In this document: in pieces, positions 22,810-32,884 of the stretch
How positions within the stretch are numbered: position 1 is the first letter of the stretch
Layout: every line of letters begins with the position of its first letter
NCBI RefSeq assembly: GCF_964340395.1
Contig: NC_135567.1
Coordinates: 8,930,158 to 8,994,157 of the forward strand
DNA: 64,000 bases
Direction of reading: 5' to 3'
Origin: Glandiceps talaboti
Lineage: Eukaryota; Hemichordata; Enteropneusta; Spengelidae
Translations under genes and position numbers: made by a program
The notes under the pieces: generated by a model
Told to the model about the DNA's origin: nothing
The model's database searches: none
Seen by the model: the letters and a program-made list of their open reading frames with translations, nothing else

Positions 22810-22815
22810 TCAGTT
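22810..22815. repeat. Polinton target-site duplication, left
   Basis: TCAGTT directly before the left terminal repeat. The same hexamer follows the right terminal repeat at 33605-33610. Six bp is the duplication length known for Polintons/Mavericks. Confidence 0.9.
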
Positions 22816-23170
22816 AGTAGTATATAAAATGGGGGTTATGGGACAGTGAAACGACAACCCCCCCCCCCTTTCAGCTTTTTTACTTACAATAAATGGCTTA
22901 ATCTATATCAAATTTGTGTAAACACTAAAAAATAGCGTGTAATTTTACCATTATCCAATGTAGTTCCACTGTGGAAGGGTTTTTGAAGGACAATGAATGT
23001 CTGTGCTATGACAGTGAATCAATAGTGCAGCCGATCAATAGTGTAAACAGTCTATTAATACACCAACCCATTGTTTAATTGAACGCCTCGGTAGGTTTAA
23101 AAGGTCAATACACTCACAATAGACTCATGACGTCATTGTGTGTGGTGTCGTCATCCTTCACCTATATGAC
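22816..23170 (+). repeat. Polinton terminal inverted repeat, left
   Basis: Matches the complement of 33281-33604, with indels such as an extra block near 23022-23045. It starts agtagtatataaaatggggg and holds a C9-10 run at 22858-22868. The inner border is taken where catccttcacct stops matching. Confidence 0.9.
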
Positions 23171-23229
23171 AATAGAAACAAAAAAATGCAGGCCTATATA
23201 GCAGAGCAGCAGTTTTTACAAGTTTTTAT

Positions 23230-23778
23230 TTAAATAACGGTAATTTTTTTCAATGATTGTTTTATTTTCAATGATTGTTTTATTTTAAAAAAGATTTGAT
23301 GCCAACGTAAATGCCACCAACTAAATCCTATCTTTGGATATTCTGCATTCCATTTATCCCAAAATCGTTTAATAATTTGGTTCTGTGAATGTGCTTTTGT
23401 TTTCAAATCTGGTATTAGAGCAGTTTCTTGATATTTTCCTAAGTATAACAGAATTGCTTTTATAATCACACTGAAGTTGAGTGATCAATATCGTGTTGTC
23501 TCTACATGAATTTTATTGATTGATAAAAATAGTGTTGTAACAGTTGATAAAAGATAATAATTGAGATTATACCTCTTAAAAACTATCTTAATGTGGTTTT
23601 TCGGATCATAGATATTTTGATTTTTTCTTTGGTCATGAAAGCTTTCATCCAAAGGTTTGTTAAACGAAGTACAGCAATCAAAACAGTGAAATCTTCCATA
23701 GATGTTACCACAAATATTTTTATCAAATATCATCACGAGGTATATTGAATCTTCTACATATGTTACAATGAATAACAT
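23230..23778 (-). pseudogene. Polinton-internal ORF remains with cysteine cluster
   Basis: Two adjoining minus-strand frames (23485-23778 and 23230-23469). The first contains CGNIYGRFHCFDCC, a zinc-binding-type cluster. A similar cluster, CGILFGKSHCSGCC, occurs at the end of the neighbouring frame (about 23800-23850), so the two may be paired fingers of one protein that has suffered a frameshift. The second frame is basic and aromatic (FWDKWNAEYPKIGFSWWHLR). The family is not recognised. By position it is the last gene before the left terminal repeat, where an integrase might be expected, but I see no integrase motif. Confidence 0.4.
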
Positions 23779-24343
23779 TATACCAGTTTATTTTTGCTAT
23801 CGAATCACAACAACCAGAACAATGGGATTTTCCAAACAGTATACCGCACGTTAGTACAATCACAGGTTGCATATTCCCGTTTACATAATTTACATATTTC
23901 CATTTTATATATTTAAATATTTTTTTTGTTAAATAGACTAATAATATTCCACCACCAGCTAAATATATATATTGATATAATTTCAGATTTTCCGACGGCC
24001 GATAATACTCACTAAATTGGGGTTCATTTTTGAGACGTTCGAGACCTTCAGTTTGAGAATGATATTCTTGATATAAGTTTTGATCAGTCAGAACCAGATT
24101 TTGTCTCGCGTGAACATCTAATTTTTTTTGTTTCGCGATAAAATCCATTACTTTTTGTCTATGTTCCAACCATACCTCACGATCTTTATTGAAATTCTCC
24201 AAAGCTAAATCATGTCTTTTAAATTCTGTTTGATGTTCTTCTTTTGAATCACCTGAAAGTGTCTTACCTAAATAGCCAGCTCCAACAAAGGCATTTGCAT
24301 TTAAACTGCTTCACCAACCATCATCACAATTACCGAACCCATT
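23723..24343 (-). pseudogene. Polinton accessory membrane protein
   Basis: Starts at an ATG at 24341-24343. The first 13 codons are followed by a frameshift near 24305, after which the frame reads AFVGAGYLGK and continues open to 23723. A charged helical region (NFNKDREVWLEHRQKVMDFI), a FSEYYRPSENLK segment and one membrane helix (YIYLAGGGILLVYLTKKIF) follow. The same architecture recurs in animal Polintons as I know them, but it has no assigned function; a virion or membrane role is a guess. The C-terminal part carries the cysteine cluster noted at 23.8 kb. Separated by about 50 bp from the gene upstream. Confidence 0.55.
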
Positions 24344-24394
24344 ATGTATATATATTTAGATATTAAGATATATTAAATTATTAAATTATTCTTT

Positions 24395-24637
24395 TTAATA
24401 TCCTTTGTAAGGATCACCTGGTAACATATTTCTTTGTTCTAACATATCTTTCTCTAATACTGCCCCACTTATAGCTATTGCAAGAGTAGCAAACTTCTTG
24501 AATGAAACACTTGTTTTAGGACTGTCTGGAGCCATCTTCATAGTTTTATCAAGTATTAAACAATTAGCTATTGTTAAAGCAGATAAAACTGCACAATCAT
24601 AAAGACCATTCACTATTAGTTTAGTATAGTCCGTCAT
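24395..24637 (-). CDS. small Polinton membrane protein
   Basis: 80 codons, open and intact. Two hydrophobic segments (about residues 9-28 and 44-60) with a short polar link; starts MTDYTKLIVNGLYD and ends DPYKGY. It looks like a small two-helix membrane protein of the kind found among Polinton accessory genes; the function is unknown. It is one of the few Polinton frames here without a break. The LINE fragment lies just upstream. Confidence 0.5.
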   Translation of the reverse strand: MTDYTKLIVNGLYDCAVLSALTIANCLILDKTMKMAPDSPKTSVSFKKFATLAIAISGAVLEKDMLEQRNMLPGDPYKGY

Positions 24638-24705
24638 TGTATATATATATATATAATATATATATAAAAAAAATAATTATTCCATTTCCAACAGAGCATT
24701 ATTTG

Positions 24706-25091
24706 AATAATGATCCCTTGAATCACTCTTTATCGATCGCACAATGAGGAAATCAAAATCAATAATCAAAGATGAATTTCACCCTGCACACAATATGTTT
24801 GAATTACTGCCTTCTGGGTCACGGTATAGATCAATTAAATCACGTACAAATCGTTTCAGTAAAAGTTTCTACCCCACGGCCATACGCACACTAAACAGAG
24901 CATGATATACAGTTTTTAGCAGGTCTTTAGATCAGAACATTTTTTAGTCACTGCCTTTTTATTTGTGTCTGTCATTGTATTATATCCTAGTTTTGTATCT
25001 TCGTGTTTTGACTGCGAAACCACACCGACTTCCATTGTAAACTTTTTAAGTTTATATGTGGCAATAAAGTTATTATTATTATTATTATTTT
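24706..25091 (+). mobile_element. 3' end of a non-LTR retrotransposon inserted in the Polinton
   Basis: The plus-strand frame ending at 24905 gives HPAHNMFELLPSGSRYRSI and then YPTAIRTLNRA-stop, the typical C-terminus of many LINE reverse-transcriptase ORFs. A 3' UTR of about 160 bp follows, then an (ATT)n tail at about 25075-25091. The 5' truncation and simple-repeat tail are as expected for target-primed insertion. The 5' border is approximate. A long minus-strand frame crossing this region (24916-25341) is a fusion of the LINE antisense and a Polinton gene through the ATT tail. Confidence 0.8.
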
Positions 25092-25514
25092 TAATTGGCT
25101 GTGGTGTCATTAATTGTTTATTTTCAACTGGTTGTGATGTCGTTAATTGTTTTGTTTCTTGAATATTACTTGATTGTAAAACCCACTGTCTTTTATAATA
25201 TAAACCAGCTACCCCAATTACTAATGAACCAAGAGTTAATAAAATCATAGTATTATTAAATTGTGATTTATCAGACTGTGAGGCTGACTGTTGGGAAAAC
25301 TGCTTCGACTCTGTTGGTTCCATTAATTCCATGGGTTCCATTGGTTCTTTTAATTCTTTTAATTCTTTTAGATTTTTTTTGTTTCAGCTGTAATTACTGA
25401 TAATTTTTTACCCCATGCAACTCTACCCGGACTTTTAGTTTAACTTTTTGAAGTTACAGTTTCTGTTTGGGTTTCTACTTTAGGCTGTGCTTGAGTATGT
25501 TCTGTATCACTCAT
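25092..25514 (-). pseudogene. single-pass membrane protein of the Polinton, broken
   Basis: ATG at 25512-25514. The frame has an in-frame TAA at 25440-25442 and a frame change near 25345-25380, where aattctttt is repeated. A basic stretch (GRVAWGKKLSVIT) is followed by a Met/Glu-Pro-rich part and one membrane helix (MILLTLGSLVIGVAGLYYK). It ends against the LINE tail. Polintons often carry a small protein with a basic N-terminal part and one TM helix; its role is unknown. Confidence 0.5.
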
Positions 25515-25797
25515 TTTTTTACACTGTTATATATAATACAAAATATTTCTTTTCAACTTACTTTAATTTTTGATGGTCTTTTTATTAAGTTAATTTTCAA
25601 GTTGTTTTCAAGTTTTTTTCAAGAACTTGATCAAGAACTTGTTCATGTTACTTTAGTTATTCTTTTCAACTTTATTAAAGTCATTCTTTTCAAATAAGTT
25701 ACTTTATTTTTTGATGGTCTTTTCAAGTAAGTCAAGTTCCAAGTTGTTTTCAAGAACTTGATCAAGTTCTTGTTCAAGTTGACTCTTTTCAGTTAAG
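25515..25797. repeat. imperfect tandem phrases rich in caagtt/cttttca
   Basis: The words tttcaagaacttgatcaag and ttttcaactt/ttaagtca recur several times between 25550 and 25840, giving a low-complexity AT-rich tract with period about 60-100 bp. No gene is visible. Confidence 0.6.
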
Positions 25798-26110
25798 TCA
25801 TTCTTTTTCATTTTTATTAAAGTCATTCAAGTCACTCTTTTCAATGGGACAAGTATGTGTTGCAAAGTTAATGTTATTTAAAATAGTGAGACCACCACTT
25901 GTCAATGCTAAAAGAGGACCATAACTAGATGCTAACTTTCCAGTAAGTTGTTTGAATTGATTCGTAACAAGAAAATTATTCTTCAAGTCATCACTTAATT
26001 TATTCACATTATGTACTGGAAGCATAAGTCATACTATTTTACTAATCCCAAATAAAACTCCATTTGCACTATATTCTTCATCGCGTATTAAAAATTGGCG
26101 CCCAACAGCT
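25798..26110 (-). pseudogene. Polinton protein of unknown role
   Basis: The open frame 25798-26025 starts MLPVHNVNKLSDD and has a mostly apolar stretch (about residues 32-52, SSYGPLLALTSGGLTILNNI). Upstream, in the same direction but interrupted by a stop around 26030, the text FLIRDEEYSANGVLFGISK looks coding, so the gene was longer. No known fold is recognised; a minor virion protein is possible. Confidence 0.4.
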
Positions 26111-26680
26111 ATGCAAATTACATAATCGCGTGACCTGTCACGAGGTCAAGCTTACATGGTATCAGTCACGATCATAGTGTACTGTGGTTTCTCAACCAAA
26201 ATTATCGGTTATATCCTTGCGATGTACATGTAATATCGAATTTAGTTCAAAACGTAAGTAGAATTTGTCTGCATACGACTTTTGTGTCGTCATTTTAATC
26301 ATATTTTCTCGGGTTGTGTAAGTTCGGAGATCTGAGCTTGACGGAAAATCAGAAGTAAGCCTGCCGGCTGCCAGTCCTACATCGATAATCTACGTGATTT
26401 TTAAATAGAATAAAATGTATCAAATAAAAATAAAAGGATTTCTACGTATGAAACTCATGCCATCCAAGGATATATGTAAAGTTACTAATGTAATGTATGC
26501 ATTTACATTTTGAAAGCACATAATTATTACGATAAACTTTATCATAGCGTAGGATTGACACAAACACTTGAACAATGGTACAGAGAAAAAATAGTTCGGT
26601 AGAACAGGGGTGATATGCTCTGAAATCACCCCTGTTTGACGTCACACAGTAGAAGATAAGCACGTATTTATGTGATAAAA
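26111..26680. other. non-coding stretch inside the Polinton, with hairpin
   Basis: GC content and CpG use differ from the Polinton genes on either side, and both neighbours seem to be cut at its edges, which suggests a nested insertion. A 12-bp perfect hairpin, aacaggggtgat / atcacccctgtt (26603-26614 with 26625-26636), is present, followed by tgacgtca. No ORF with a motif. Confidence 0.45.
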
Positions 26681-26689
26681 AATATCTCT

Positions 26690-26789
26690 GTTCCATTTTG
26701 TAATATAATATAAATATATATTTTATTTTATAAAAAAAGTAGATGATAACCAATGCAATAAATAGCCATAAGAGATCATTGATTAACAT
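26690..26789 (-). CDS. small single-TM Polinton protein
   Basis: The ATG at 26787-26789 overlaps the ATPase stop (TAATG), typical of packed viral genes. About 33 codons of hydrophobic sequence starting MLINDLLWLFIALVIIYFF form one membrane helix. The frame runs further, but past about 26680 it enters DNA that does not look like Polinton. Confidence 0.4.
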
Positions 26790-27397
26790 TATACCAGATC
26801 TATACTATTAGGTTGTCTTAAACGAAACACTAATTTGCTGTAAGGAGTATATTTTAATTGTTTTATATATTCACTAATTTCTATTTTATTTAATTCCATC
26901 CCATAGTTTTCAATTATCTCTTTAACATCATTTTTACTCGGCGTGTAATAGAGAACAAGCATGCCAATATTTTCTCGAAATGTCTTGGCGATACTCGTAA
27001 ATTGTTGCATAAGTACCCATACACTAATTTAATCATGACGAGCTGAAAATGCCAATTTTGTCAAAATATTGACATGAGATTTGACATCCTTCGTGAAAGC
27101 GCAGTCATCTAGTATGATTAGACTTTTTGTATTTTTATAACACTCATACGCGAGTTCAATACTTTCATTTATTTTTTCTATGTTCGAATTCATTATAATA
27201 ATATCTGAGTCATTGTAAATACATTTTTTATCGTAAGCTTTATTGTTTATGAATGTCGGACAGATTATGATTATGTAATCGAATACATTCTTGTAATACG
27301 TTTGTAACAGTTGCATAACAAATTCTGTTTTACCTGAACATGTCGGTACACTAATAAGCATATTGAAAGGGGGGTCAAGCCAGAACATTTTAGACAT
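26789..27397 (-). pseudogene. Polinton genome-packaging ATPase (FtsK/HerA-A32 type)
   Basis: This enzyme would drive DNA into the capsid. The frame covers about 203 codons and is open except for one in-frame TAA at 27029-27031; the parts before and after it are in the same frame. The Walker A region reads SVPTCSGKT near residue 20, with V where the first glycine of GxxxxGKT is usual. Walker B is SLIILDDCAF. The sensor-type arginine region (SARHD) precedes the stop, and the C-terminal part (QQFTSIAKTFRENIG, then FRLRQPN) is as in animal Polintons. The gene starts 1 bp after the capsid stop and overlaps the next start. Confidence 0.82.
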
Positions 27398-27398
27398 A

Positions 27399-28652
27399 TT
27401 AATATGTAATAGATTTTAATTTAGATCCTTCAATATTAAGCTTGGCATCACTTATAATGACAATATTTGCAGTTATTCTTTCTTCCGGATCTGTAGCCTC
27501 TCGTTTAATTTCCAGTTGAACTCCATCTTTTGTATTCATGACTCTCAGAGCACTACCATGATATGTATTATATTTAAAACTTCTTAATAACAAAGAGTAT
27601 TTATCCAACAGAAAATTGGCCTCGTCTACTTTCTCTAGTTTATCAATTCCTTGAGCAGCATAGCGGCAGAACTCAGGTGCCATGAAATAACGTCTGGTTT
27701 CTTCCCAAAATTTTATGGGAGATAATCCCTGTGCATACACTTTATTTGCGATGCCTTCTATTGTTACTGCAACAGAATTAATACTAGAATTAAAGAATAA
27801 TTCGGTATCTAATGCATTTTGTAGCTGTGGTTTGCTGAATAGTACGAAAATTCCTTTCAAACTTCTACGTGGTATATTAATGTTCTCATTAATAATTGTA
27901 TCCGTACCAGAGAAGTTAATTGGTCTGAAATGTTGGTCATGTTCGTAAAGAAAACTTTTACCACTGTTATAATAACCTTTAATTTCCATAGCTAACTTTG
28001 GATATCTTATTGTTTCATATTCCAGTTGAATGTTGGTTAAAGTAAAATCCCAACCATCAGTATTTGATTAATGGGAGCTCCCATTCGATATGACTACCTA
28101 AGCTCGGAAGATATGCGTCTCCATGACCATTCGTTATAGGATGTAATATCGCAAGATCAATTGCATATTTTTTACTGTATGCCTTATGAAGTGCGACTTC
28201 TCCTAAGAAATCCCCACCACCGACTTCATCAACATTACCACTTCTCAATTTTCGGAGATTTTCTGACTGAATTCCATACAGTGTTTTATTTGTTCTATCT
28301 GAATACAAATCTTTATACGTTTGTACTAAGTTGTAGCCTGTTAAAACCATTAAGATTTCCCCCTCAAATTTTAAAACTAGTCGAATTTTAAAACTAGTCG
28401 ACTGATGACGTTGGCAGACAGGTTTTGAACAACGAAGTTTTTATTATGACCTTCTAGTTTAAGATCAAAGACGAGATTGAATTTATCTGTTAGATCAACA
28501 GTGTCCTCTAATTTTGGACACCTGATATATAAAAGTTCACTTGGTTTTGTACAATTTGCATTATACATTACAACATGATGAGTTCGCTCTCCTTTACTAC
28601 CGAGTGCATTTAGTTTTGAGTAATCACCTTGAAGTTCTCTATTGTAAGGCAT
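27399..28652 (-). pseudogene. Polinton major capsid protein (double jelly-roll type)
   Basis: The gene lies in three frames: 28377-28652, 28057-28350 and 27399 to about 28055. The N-terminal part has the ELLYIRCPKLEDTVDL and QNLSANVISRLVLKF strands of the first jelly roll. The middle part has GYNLVQTYKDLYSD and ends with WELPLIKY. The last part has the second barrel, including IKGYYNSGKSF and RRSLKGIFVLFSK. Size and position (before the packaging ATPase) fit the family. Two frameshifts break it, one due to an exact 17-bp tandem duplication at 28368-28401 and one near 28056. This is a fossil and cannot make a capsid. Confidence 0.78.
28368..28401. repeat. 17-bp tandem duplication inside capsid gene
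   Basis: attttaaaactagtcga occurs twice head to tail (28368-28384 and 28385-28401). Seventeen is not a multiple of three, so it shifts the capsid reading frame. Confidence 0.97.
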
Positions 28653-28661
28653 TTTCTTATA

Positions 28662-29498
28662 CTATATAAAATATAAAATATATAATTTTTTTAAATTTTG
28701 TTTATATTTTTGTTTAGAGGTCTGTTTAATAATCCGTTCATAAAGGTACACTGCTATTGCAGTTGCCAACAACCAGACATGCTCACCTATAAATCCCACC
28801 ACTTGTCCCGCTGTTTTTAAAACAAAGGATACAATAGAACCTATAATACCTGGCAGTGCCATCGCTGCTTTGTTACCGAGCCATTTCAGTGTATCCGCAA
28901 CACATTTAATAACTGCTTTGACTTGTCCACCGCCACCACTACCGCTACCGCTGCCGTTACCACCAGATTGGGTTGGTACAGCCTTCGGTACTCCTAATGC
29001 AACAGCTATGGTAGATATAACCAAACCAAGGGCTGTTGCCAATGAAACGATAGTAACTCCATTGCGTTTGAAAAGAATTATTAGTTTATCTTTAATACTA
29101 AGTTTTGGGTCTTTGAGTACTTCTTTCAAAGTAGATGTCTCAGCTAACTTCTTGCGTAAAATATCAGTTTCTTTATTATATTTTAGGATATTAATCTGAA
29201 TTCTACCTAATTCCTTTTTTTCATCTTGCTTTAATTCTTCGATTTTTTGTCTGTTTTCCAATTCTTTTTTTCTATCATACAATTTCTCTAAACTTTTATT
29301 TGCTGTTTCAAGCTCTTTACGCATGATTGTATATTCAGGATTGGGTTCATTCCATTCTTCAATTTTATTTTCAACCTTAGAGATTTCATCTTTGTTACCT
29401 GCAGTGTCTCTTCTGAGGTAGGCCTGATAATCTCTTAATTGACCAATCATTGGTGGTATGAGATCTATAGACCGGGGTGAAATAGGAGAAGCTGTCAT
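28662..29498 (-). CDS. Polinton coiled-coil and transmembrane protein
   Basis: 278 codons, intact. Residues 15-140 are highly charged and helical (LETANKSLEKLYDRKKELEN and similar), likely a coiled coil. A hydrophobic helix follows (about 148-170, VTIVSLATALGLVISTIAVA), then a Gly/Ser linker (about 177-191), then a second apolar region (about 205-256) with PGIIGSIVSFVLKTAGQVVG and a basic tail. I recognise this architecture as a recurrent Polinton gene of unknown function; a membrane or entry-vertex role is only a guess. It ends 9 bp before the capsid start. It is the longest unbroken Polinton frame here. Confidence 0.65.
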   Translation of the reverse strand: MTASPISPRSIDLIPPMIGQLRDYQAYLRRDTAGNKDEISKVENKIEEWNEPNPEYTIMRKELETANKSLEKLYDRKKELENRQKIEELKQDEKKELGRIQINILKYNKETDILRKKLAETSTLKEVLKDPKLSIKDKLIILFKRNGVTIVSLATALGLVISTIAVALGVPKAVPTQSGGNGSGSGSGGGGQVKAVIKCVADTLKWLGNKAAMALPGIIGSIVSFVLKTAGQVVGFIGEHVWLLATAIAVYLYERIIKQTSKQKYKQNLKKLYILYFI

Positions 29499-29637
29499 TT
29501 ATTCATTTCCTGCGAATGTTCCAGTACCAATCAAGAAAATGAATATAACTAATCTTCGAATTTGGATAACTAATAAAAATAACGAAATAATAGATTTTAA
29601 TGGTTGGCCAATTTCATTTCAACTCGAGCTTACCTAA
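29499..29637 (+). pseudogene. 3' remnant of a plus-strand Polinton gene
   Basis: The plus-strand frame ending at TAA 29635-29637 reads IYSFPANVPVPIKK, then NLRIWITNKNNEIIDFNG and FQLEL. A C-terminus of this type (I-x-I-x-D/N-x-x-x-x-I-D-F-x-G) closes a capsid-associated Polinton protein, to my knowledge. The upstream part is absent: 29498 is the start of the opposite-strand coiled-coil gene. It is tail to tail with PolB, whose stop is 8 bp away, so an internal deletion ending near 29499 is likely. Confidence 0.45.
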
Positions 29638-29658
29638 AGCTTACCTAAAGCTTACTTA
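29627..29658. repeat. three tandem agcttacctaa units
   Basis: agcttacctaa, agcttacctaa and agcttacttaa in tandem between the two convergent reading frames. They supply the stop of each. Confidence 0.85.
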
Positions 29659-32600
29659 AATTAACGTGACCATATGCTAACGTGTTACGATGATCAAGGA
29701 CATAACGTTTATCATTGAAGCAACTTAAAGAAGTTTTATTGATTTTGTAACTACCAATCTGGTGATTTATCGACCGTATAGTATTCATGGAATGTTTCAT
29801 TTGTAAATTTTCAAAAAGTACTGTCTTATATTCTTCGTGAGTTATATTCTTTTTTATAACTAACTTTTTTATACCTTTTGCTTTGCATGCGGAAGCAGAC
29901 CCTGTTATGTAAGAGTACATTTTACTTCAAAGTCCAATATATTCAATTATTGGTACACCTGCACACTCGTCTTTGAATTTACCAATTACTTTTTTGTTAT
30001 AATCAAAGAAATATGGACTTTCCGATGAATAATCACTATTATCAAAAAGGTCTTTATCTTTGTAGAAATCTTTATAAGATTATTGGCTTTAATTTCATAC
30101 ATTAATGAATCTGTATCTGTGAATAATAATGTGGCCCATATTTTTCGTTTATATAGTTGTAATGAAAGTCATACATTAATGTTTTAGACAAATCAAGAAT
30201 ACTCATTCCAACATATAAGGGTTGATTTAGGGTTAATCGTTCTTTTTTGTTTTCCACTACAACTAAACTTTCGGTTATAAATTTTTGCATGACAAACGTT
30301 GGTTTGGATACTAATTTCTTGATTTGTCTTTCTGTTATACATAATTTTATACTACGATGTTTATATACATTCATCATAGTACGTCCAAAGACAGAATTAT
30401 TCATTAGTTTGAAGAAAGCTTTTTCGAATGCATTTCTTGCTTTCTTTCTTTTTTCTGTGTTAAATAAGATAGCAGATATATAAGAGATACCTCCACGAAG
30501 ACATTTTTCTATTAAGAGATGCATATCTATATCCATTAATAATTCGAGATTAATGGAAGTCATTTTTAGGCATGCATCCCAGGATAAACCAGGAACACTG
30601 AAATAATGACAGGGGTCAAGGTTATAGTATACATTACATGTCTTTCGGAAATTTTCAAATACGTGAGTTAATAAAAGTTTTAAGATATAGATCATGATAA
30701 TCACTCATCGTTTGCATATTAAAATGTTTCCAAATATCTTGTGCATGCTCATAATCTTTTTCCATTATACCATACCATTTAAAATAGAATATAATTTTTC
30801 CTTTAGTGGAAGATTAATGTCGTTGAATTTTTCAATGGAATCCATATAGTCGTAGGGGTATACACCCTTCCGTGTTAGTAATTTTATACTGTCAGGGAAT
30901 TATTGTTTTGTGTATTTAAAATCACTTGTGTTACCTACGAGTTTTTATAATGAAGCATTCAAGAAATTTAAACTATCTATAAATACTAAATGAGTACCAA
31001 CCATTATAGCCATAAACTTTTCCATAGAATGTGGGATAATATTAATTTTTTCATCAAAGTGTTCAAGGGTTTGAACAATGAAATGACTGTCATATCCTTT
31101 TAAATTGTGGAATATAACGGGCATTTTTTTAGTAACTTGAAAATTGATGTTACATTTTACATGTGCTGGACCACAGTATTTACCAGTAATATGACAATAA
31201 TCACTAACTGGTATGGCATTTTCTTTGTATAATTTTTCACAAATATGACATTGCGTTGCTTTTTGGAAACATAAATCATCGTTTTTACTCATACACAAAG
31301 GTTTATTAAATGTTGTTCTTTAATATTATTACAATATTCAACTTCTGATAACATCATTTCCATAAGTATCTTAGATGCATTTGGTCCTCTGTAAATAACA
31401 CTTTCTTTACTGAATGTGTCATCGTAACAACAAACAAGTTTATAGCCAAAACTACATACCTTCATGCTTTTGGTAATGATATGTGAATATTATGTTTTCA
31501 TTAGGATAACAGGTATTTACTTTTCGAGTTATAGATTCGAAATCTGCGTAAATAACAAATGGTGCATTTAATTGTTTTGAATAATTTTAAAATGATAACC
31601 ACTTGTTCTCCTCAATTTGTATTCATATAGCTTGTGTACCATTTATTTCAAAACAAATAGGAATGTGCTGATCTAAAATATCTGCAGTTGTAAAATGTTG
31701 TAAACAATGTTTACATAAATGTTTTCTTTCTTTATGATTTGTTATACCATGCATGAATTGATTAAAATCTTTGATCCAAACATAATGTTTTTTATCACCC
31801 TGAGTTATTAGTAGTAAATCAAGGTGATCTTCACAAGTTTGTTTACTAACATAAATTGGATATGCTTTTTTATTTTTATAACCAAATAATTATTTTGGTT
31901 TTCAATTTTGGGTATTTGTTTTATAGTAACTGGAAATGTTATTCCTTTATAATCTACATCAACGATGTGTTGACTGTATCTAGATGGTCTATGTTTACTA
32001 ATTTTGACTGGAAACTTGTATGCTAAGTGACACCATCTAAAACATTAATCATCATTATTTTGTATATTAACAAGACCTTTCTTCGGATTTTGTAACTCTT
32101 TTGGTAATTTATTATATGAGCTACCGTGTAAAGGATCGTATCTTGCGATATTTACATAAAAATTAAGAAGTGATTTTATTTGCCAACCAGATCCTTCATG
32201 TAAACATTTAGCAATATGTTCAATAATTCTTCCGAAACTTTCACTTATTTGTTCATCTATTTGGTCAGAATTTATAATTTGTAAAGGACTACTATTAAAA
32301 TAACCATCACTTGTCTCTTCCTTACCACTGTTAACACTTTTAACAAATTTTATCTTTAAGGTTAATATCGCTTTTATTCCACCCGTATTTTGTAAATTTT
32401 GTTCTAAGATTTTCTTAATCATCAATTTATTTTCAGTTAATTGTGTATAAGGTTCATTCTCGGCTATATCAATTTCATATGATTTCACATATCCTTTAAA
32501 AGCTCTCTCAAGTTCATGATATCTGGGTAACATTACAACACCACCTAAATGTCAGTAACTTCTGTTAATACATTTAGTTTGATATGTATCATTACCTATT

Positions 32601-32776
32601 CTGATCATACGTTTAGGGATAGGATTCGTGATATATTCTTCTATAAATGGTCGAGGGAGATCACTAGGTACCGGCCAATCTATAATATTATATTCTCTTA
32701 AATTTTCTTTTGGTGGTGTGGTATTAAGAATAGGTTGTATTTCACCATTCCGTATTATTATACACACGACCACCAA
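29645..32776 (-). pseudogene. protein-primed DNA polymerase B of the Polinton
   Basis: The enzyme that copies the element, about 1040 codons in all. In order: an N-terminal part (32045-32776, one in-frame stop at 32552, with ARYDPLHGSSYNKLPKEL); a CFRWCHL segment and a zinc-ribbon part (31650-31990) in other frames; the Cys/His GKYCGPAHVKCN and exonuclease text PVIFHNLKGYDSHFIVQTLE (30945-31298); the palm with KLMNNSVFGRTMMNV (30102-30704); motif C TDTDS (about 30105-30119) in a different frame; and the C-terminus ending LDHRNTLAYGH (29645-29920). At 29933-29935 an in-frame TGA sits where CGA would be expected. At least six breaks; not functional. Confidence 0.88.
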
Positions 32777-32884
32777 CTGTTATCATTCAGTTAGTGAGTG
32801 GGTTCAGAATCTTAACCATATTATATGAATAACAATTTATTTATTTACAATAATATTTATTTGTTCAATTGATTTTTTCTTAAC

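Noticed and set aside
24916-25090. C-terminal third of the 141-codon minus-strand frame at 24916-25341
   Set aside because: It is antisense to a LINE 3' UTR and tail, not part of a Polinton protein.
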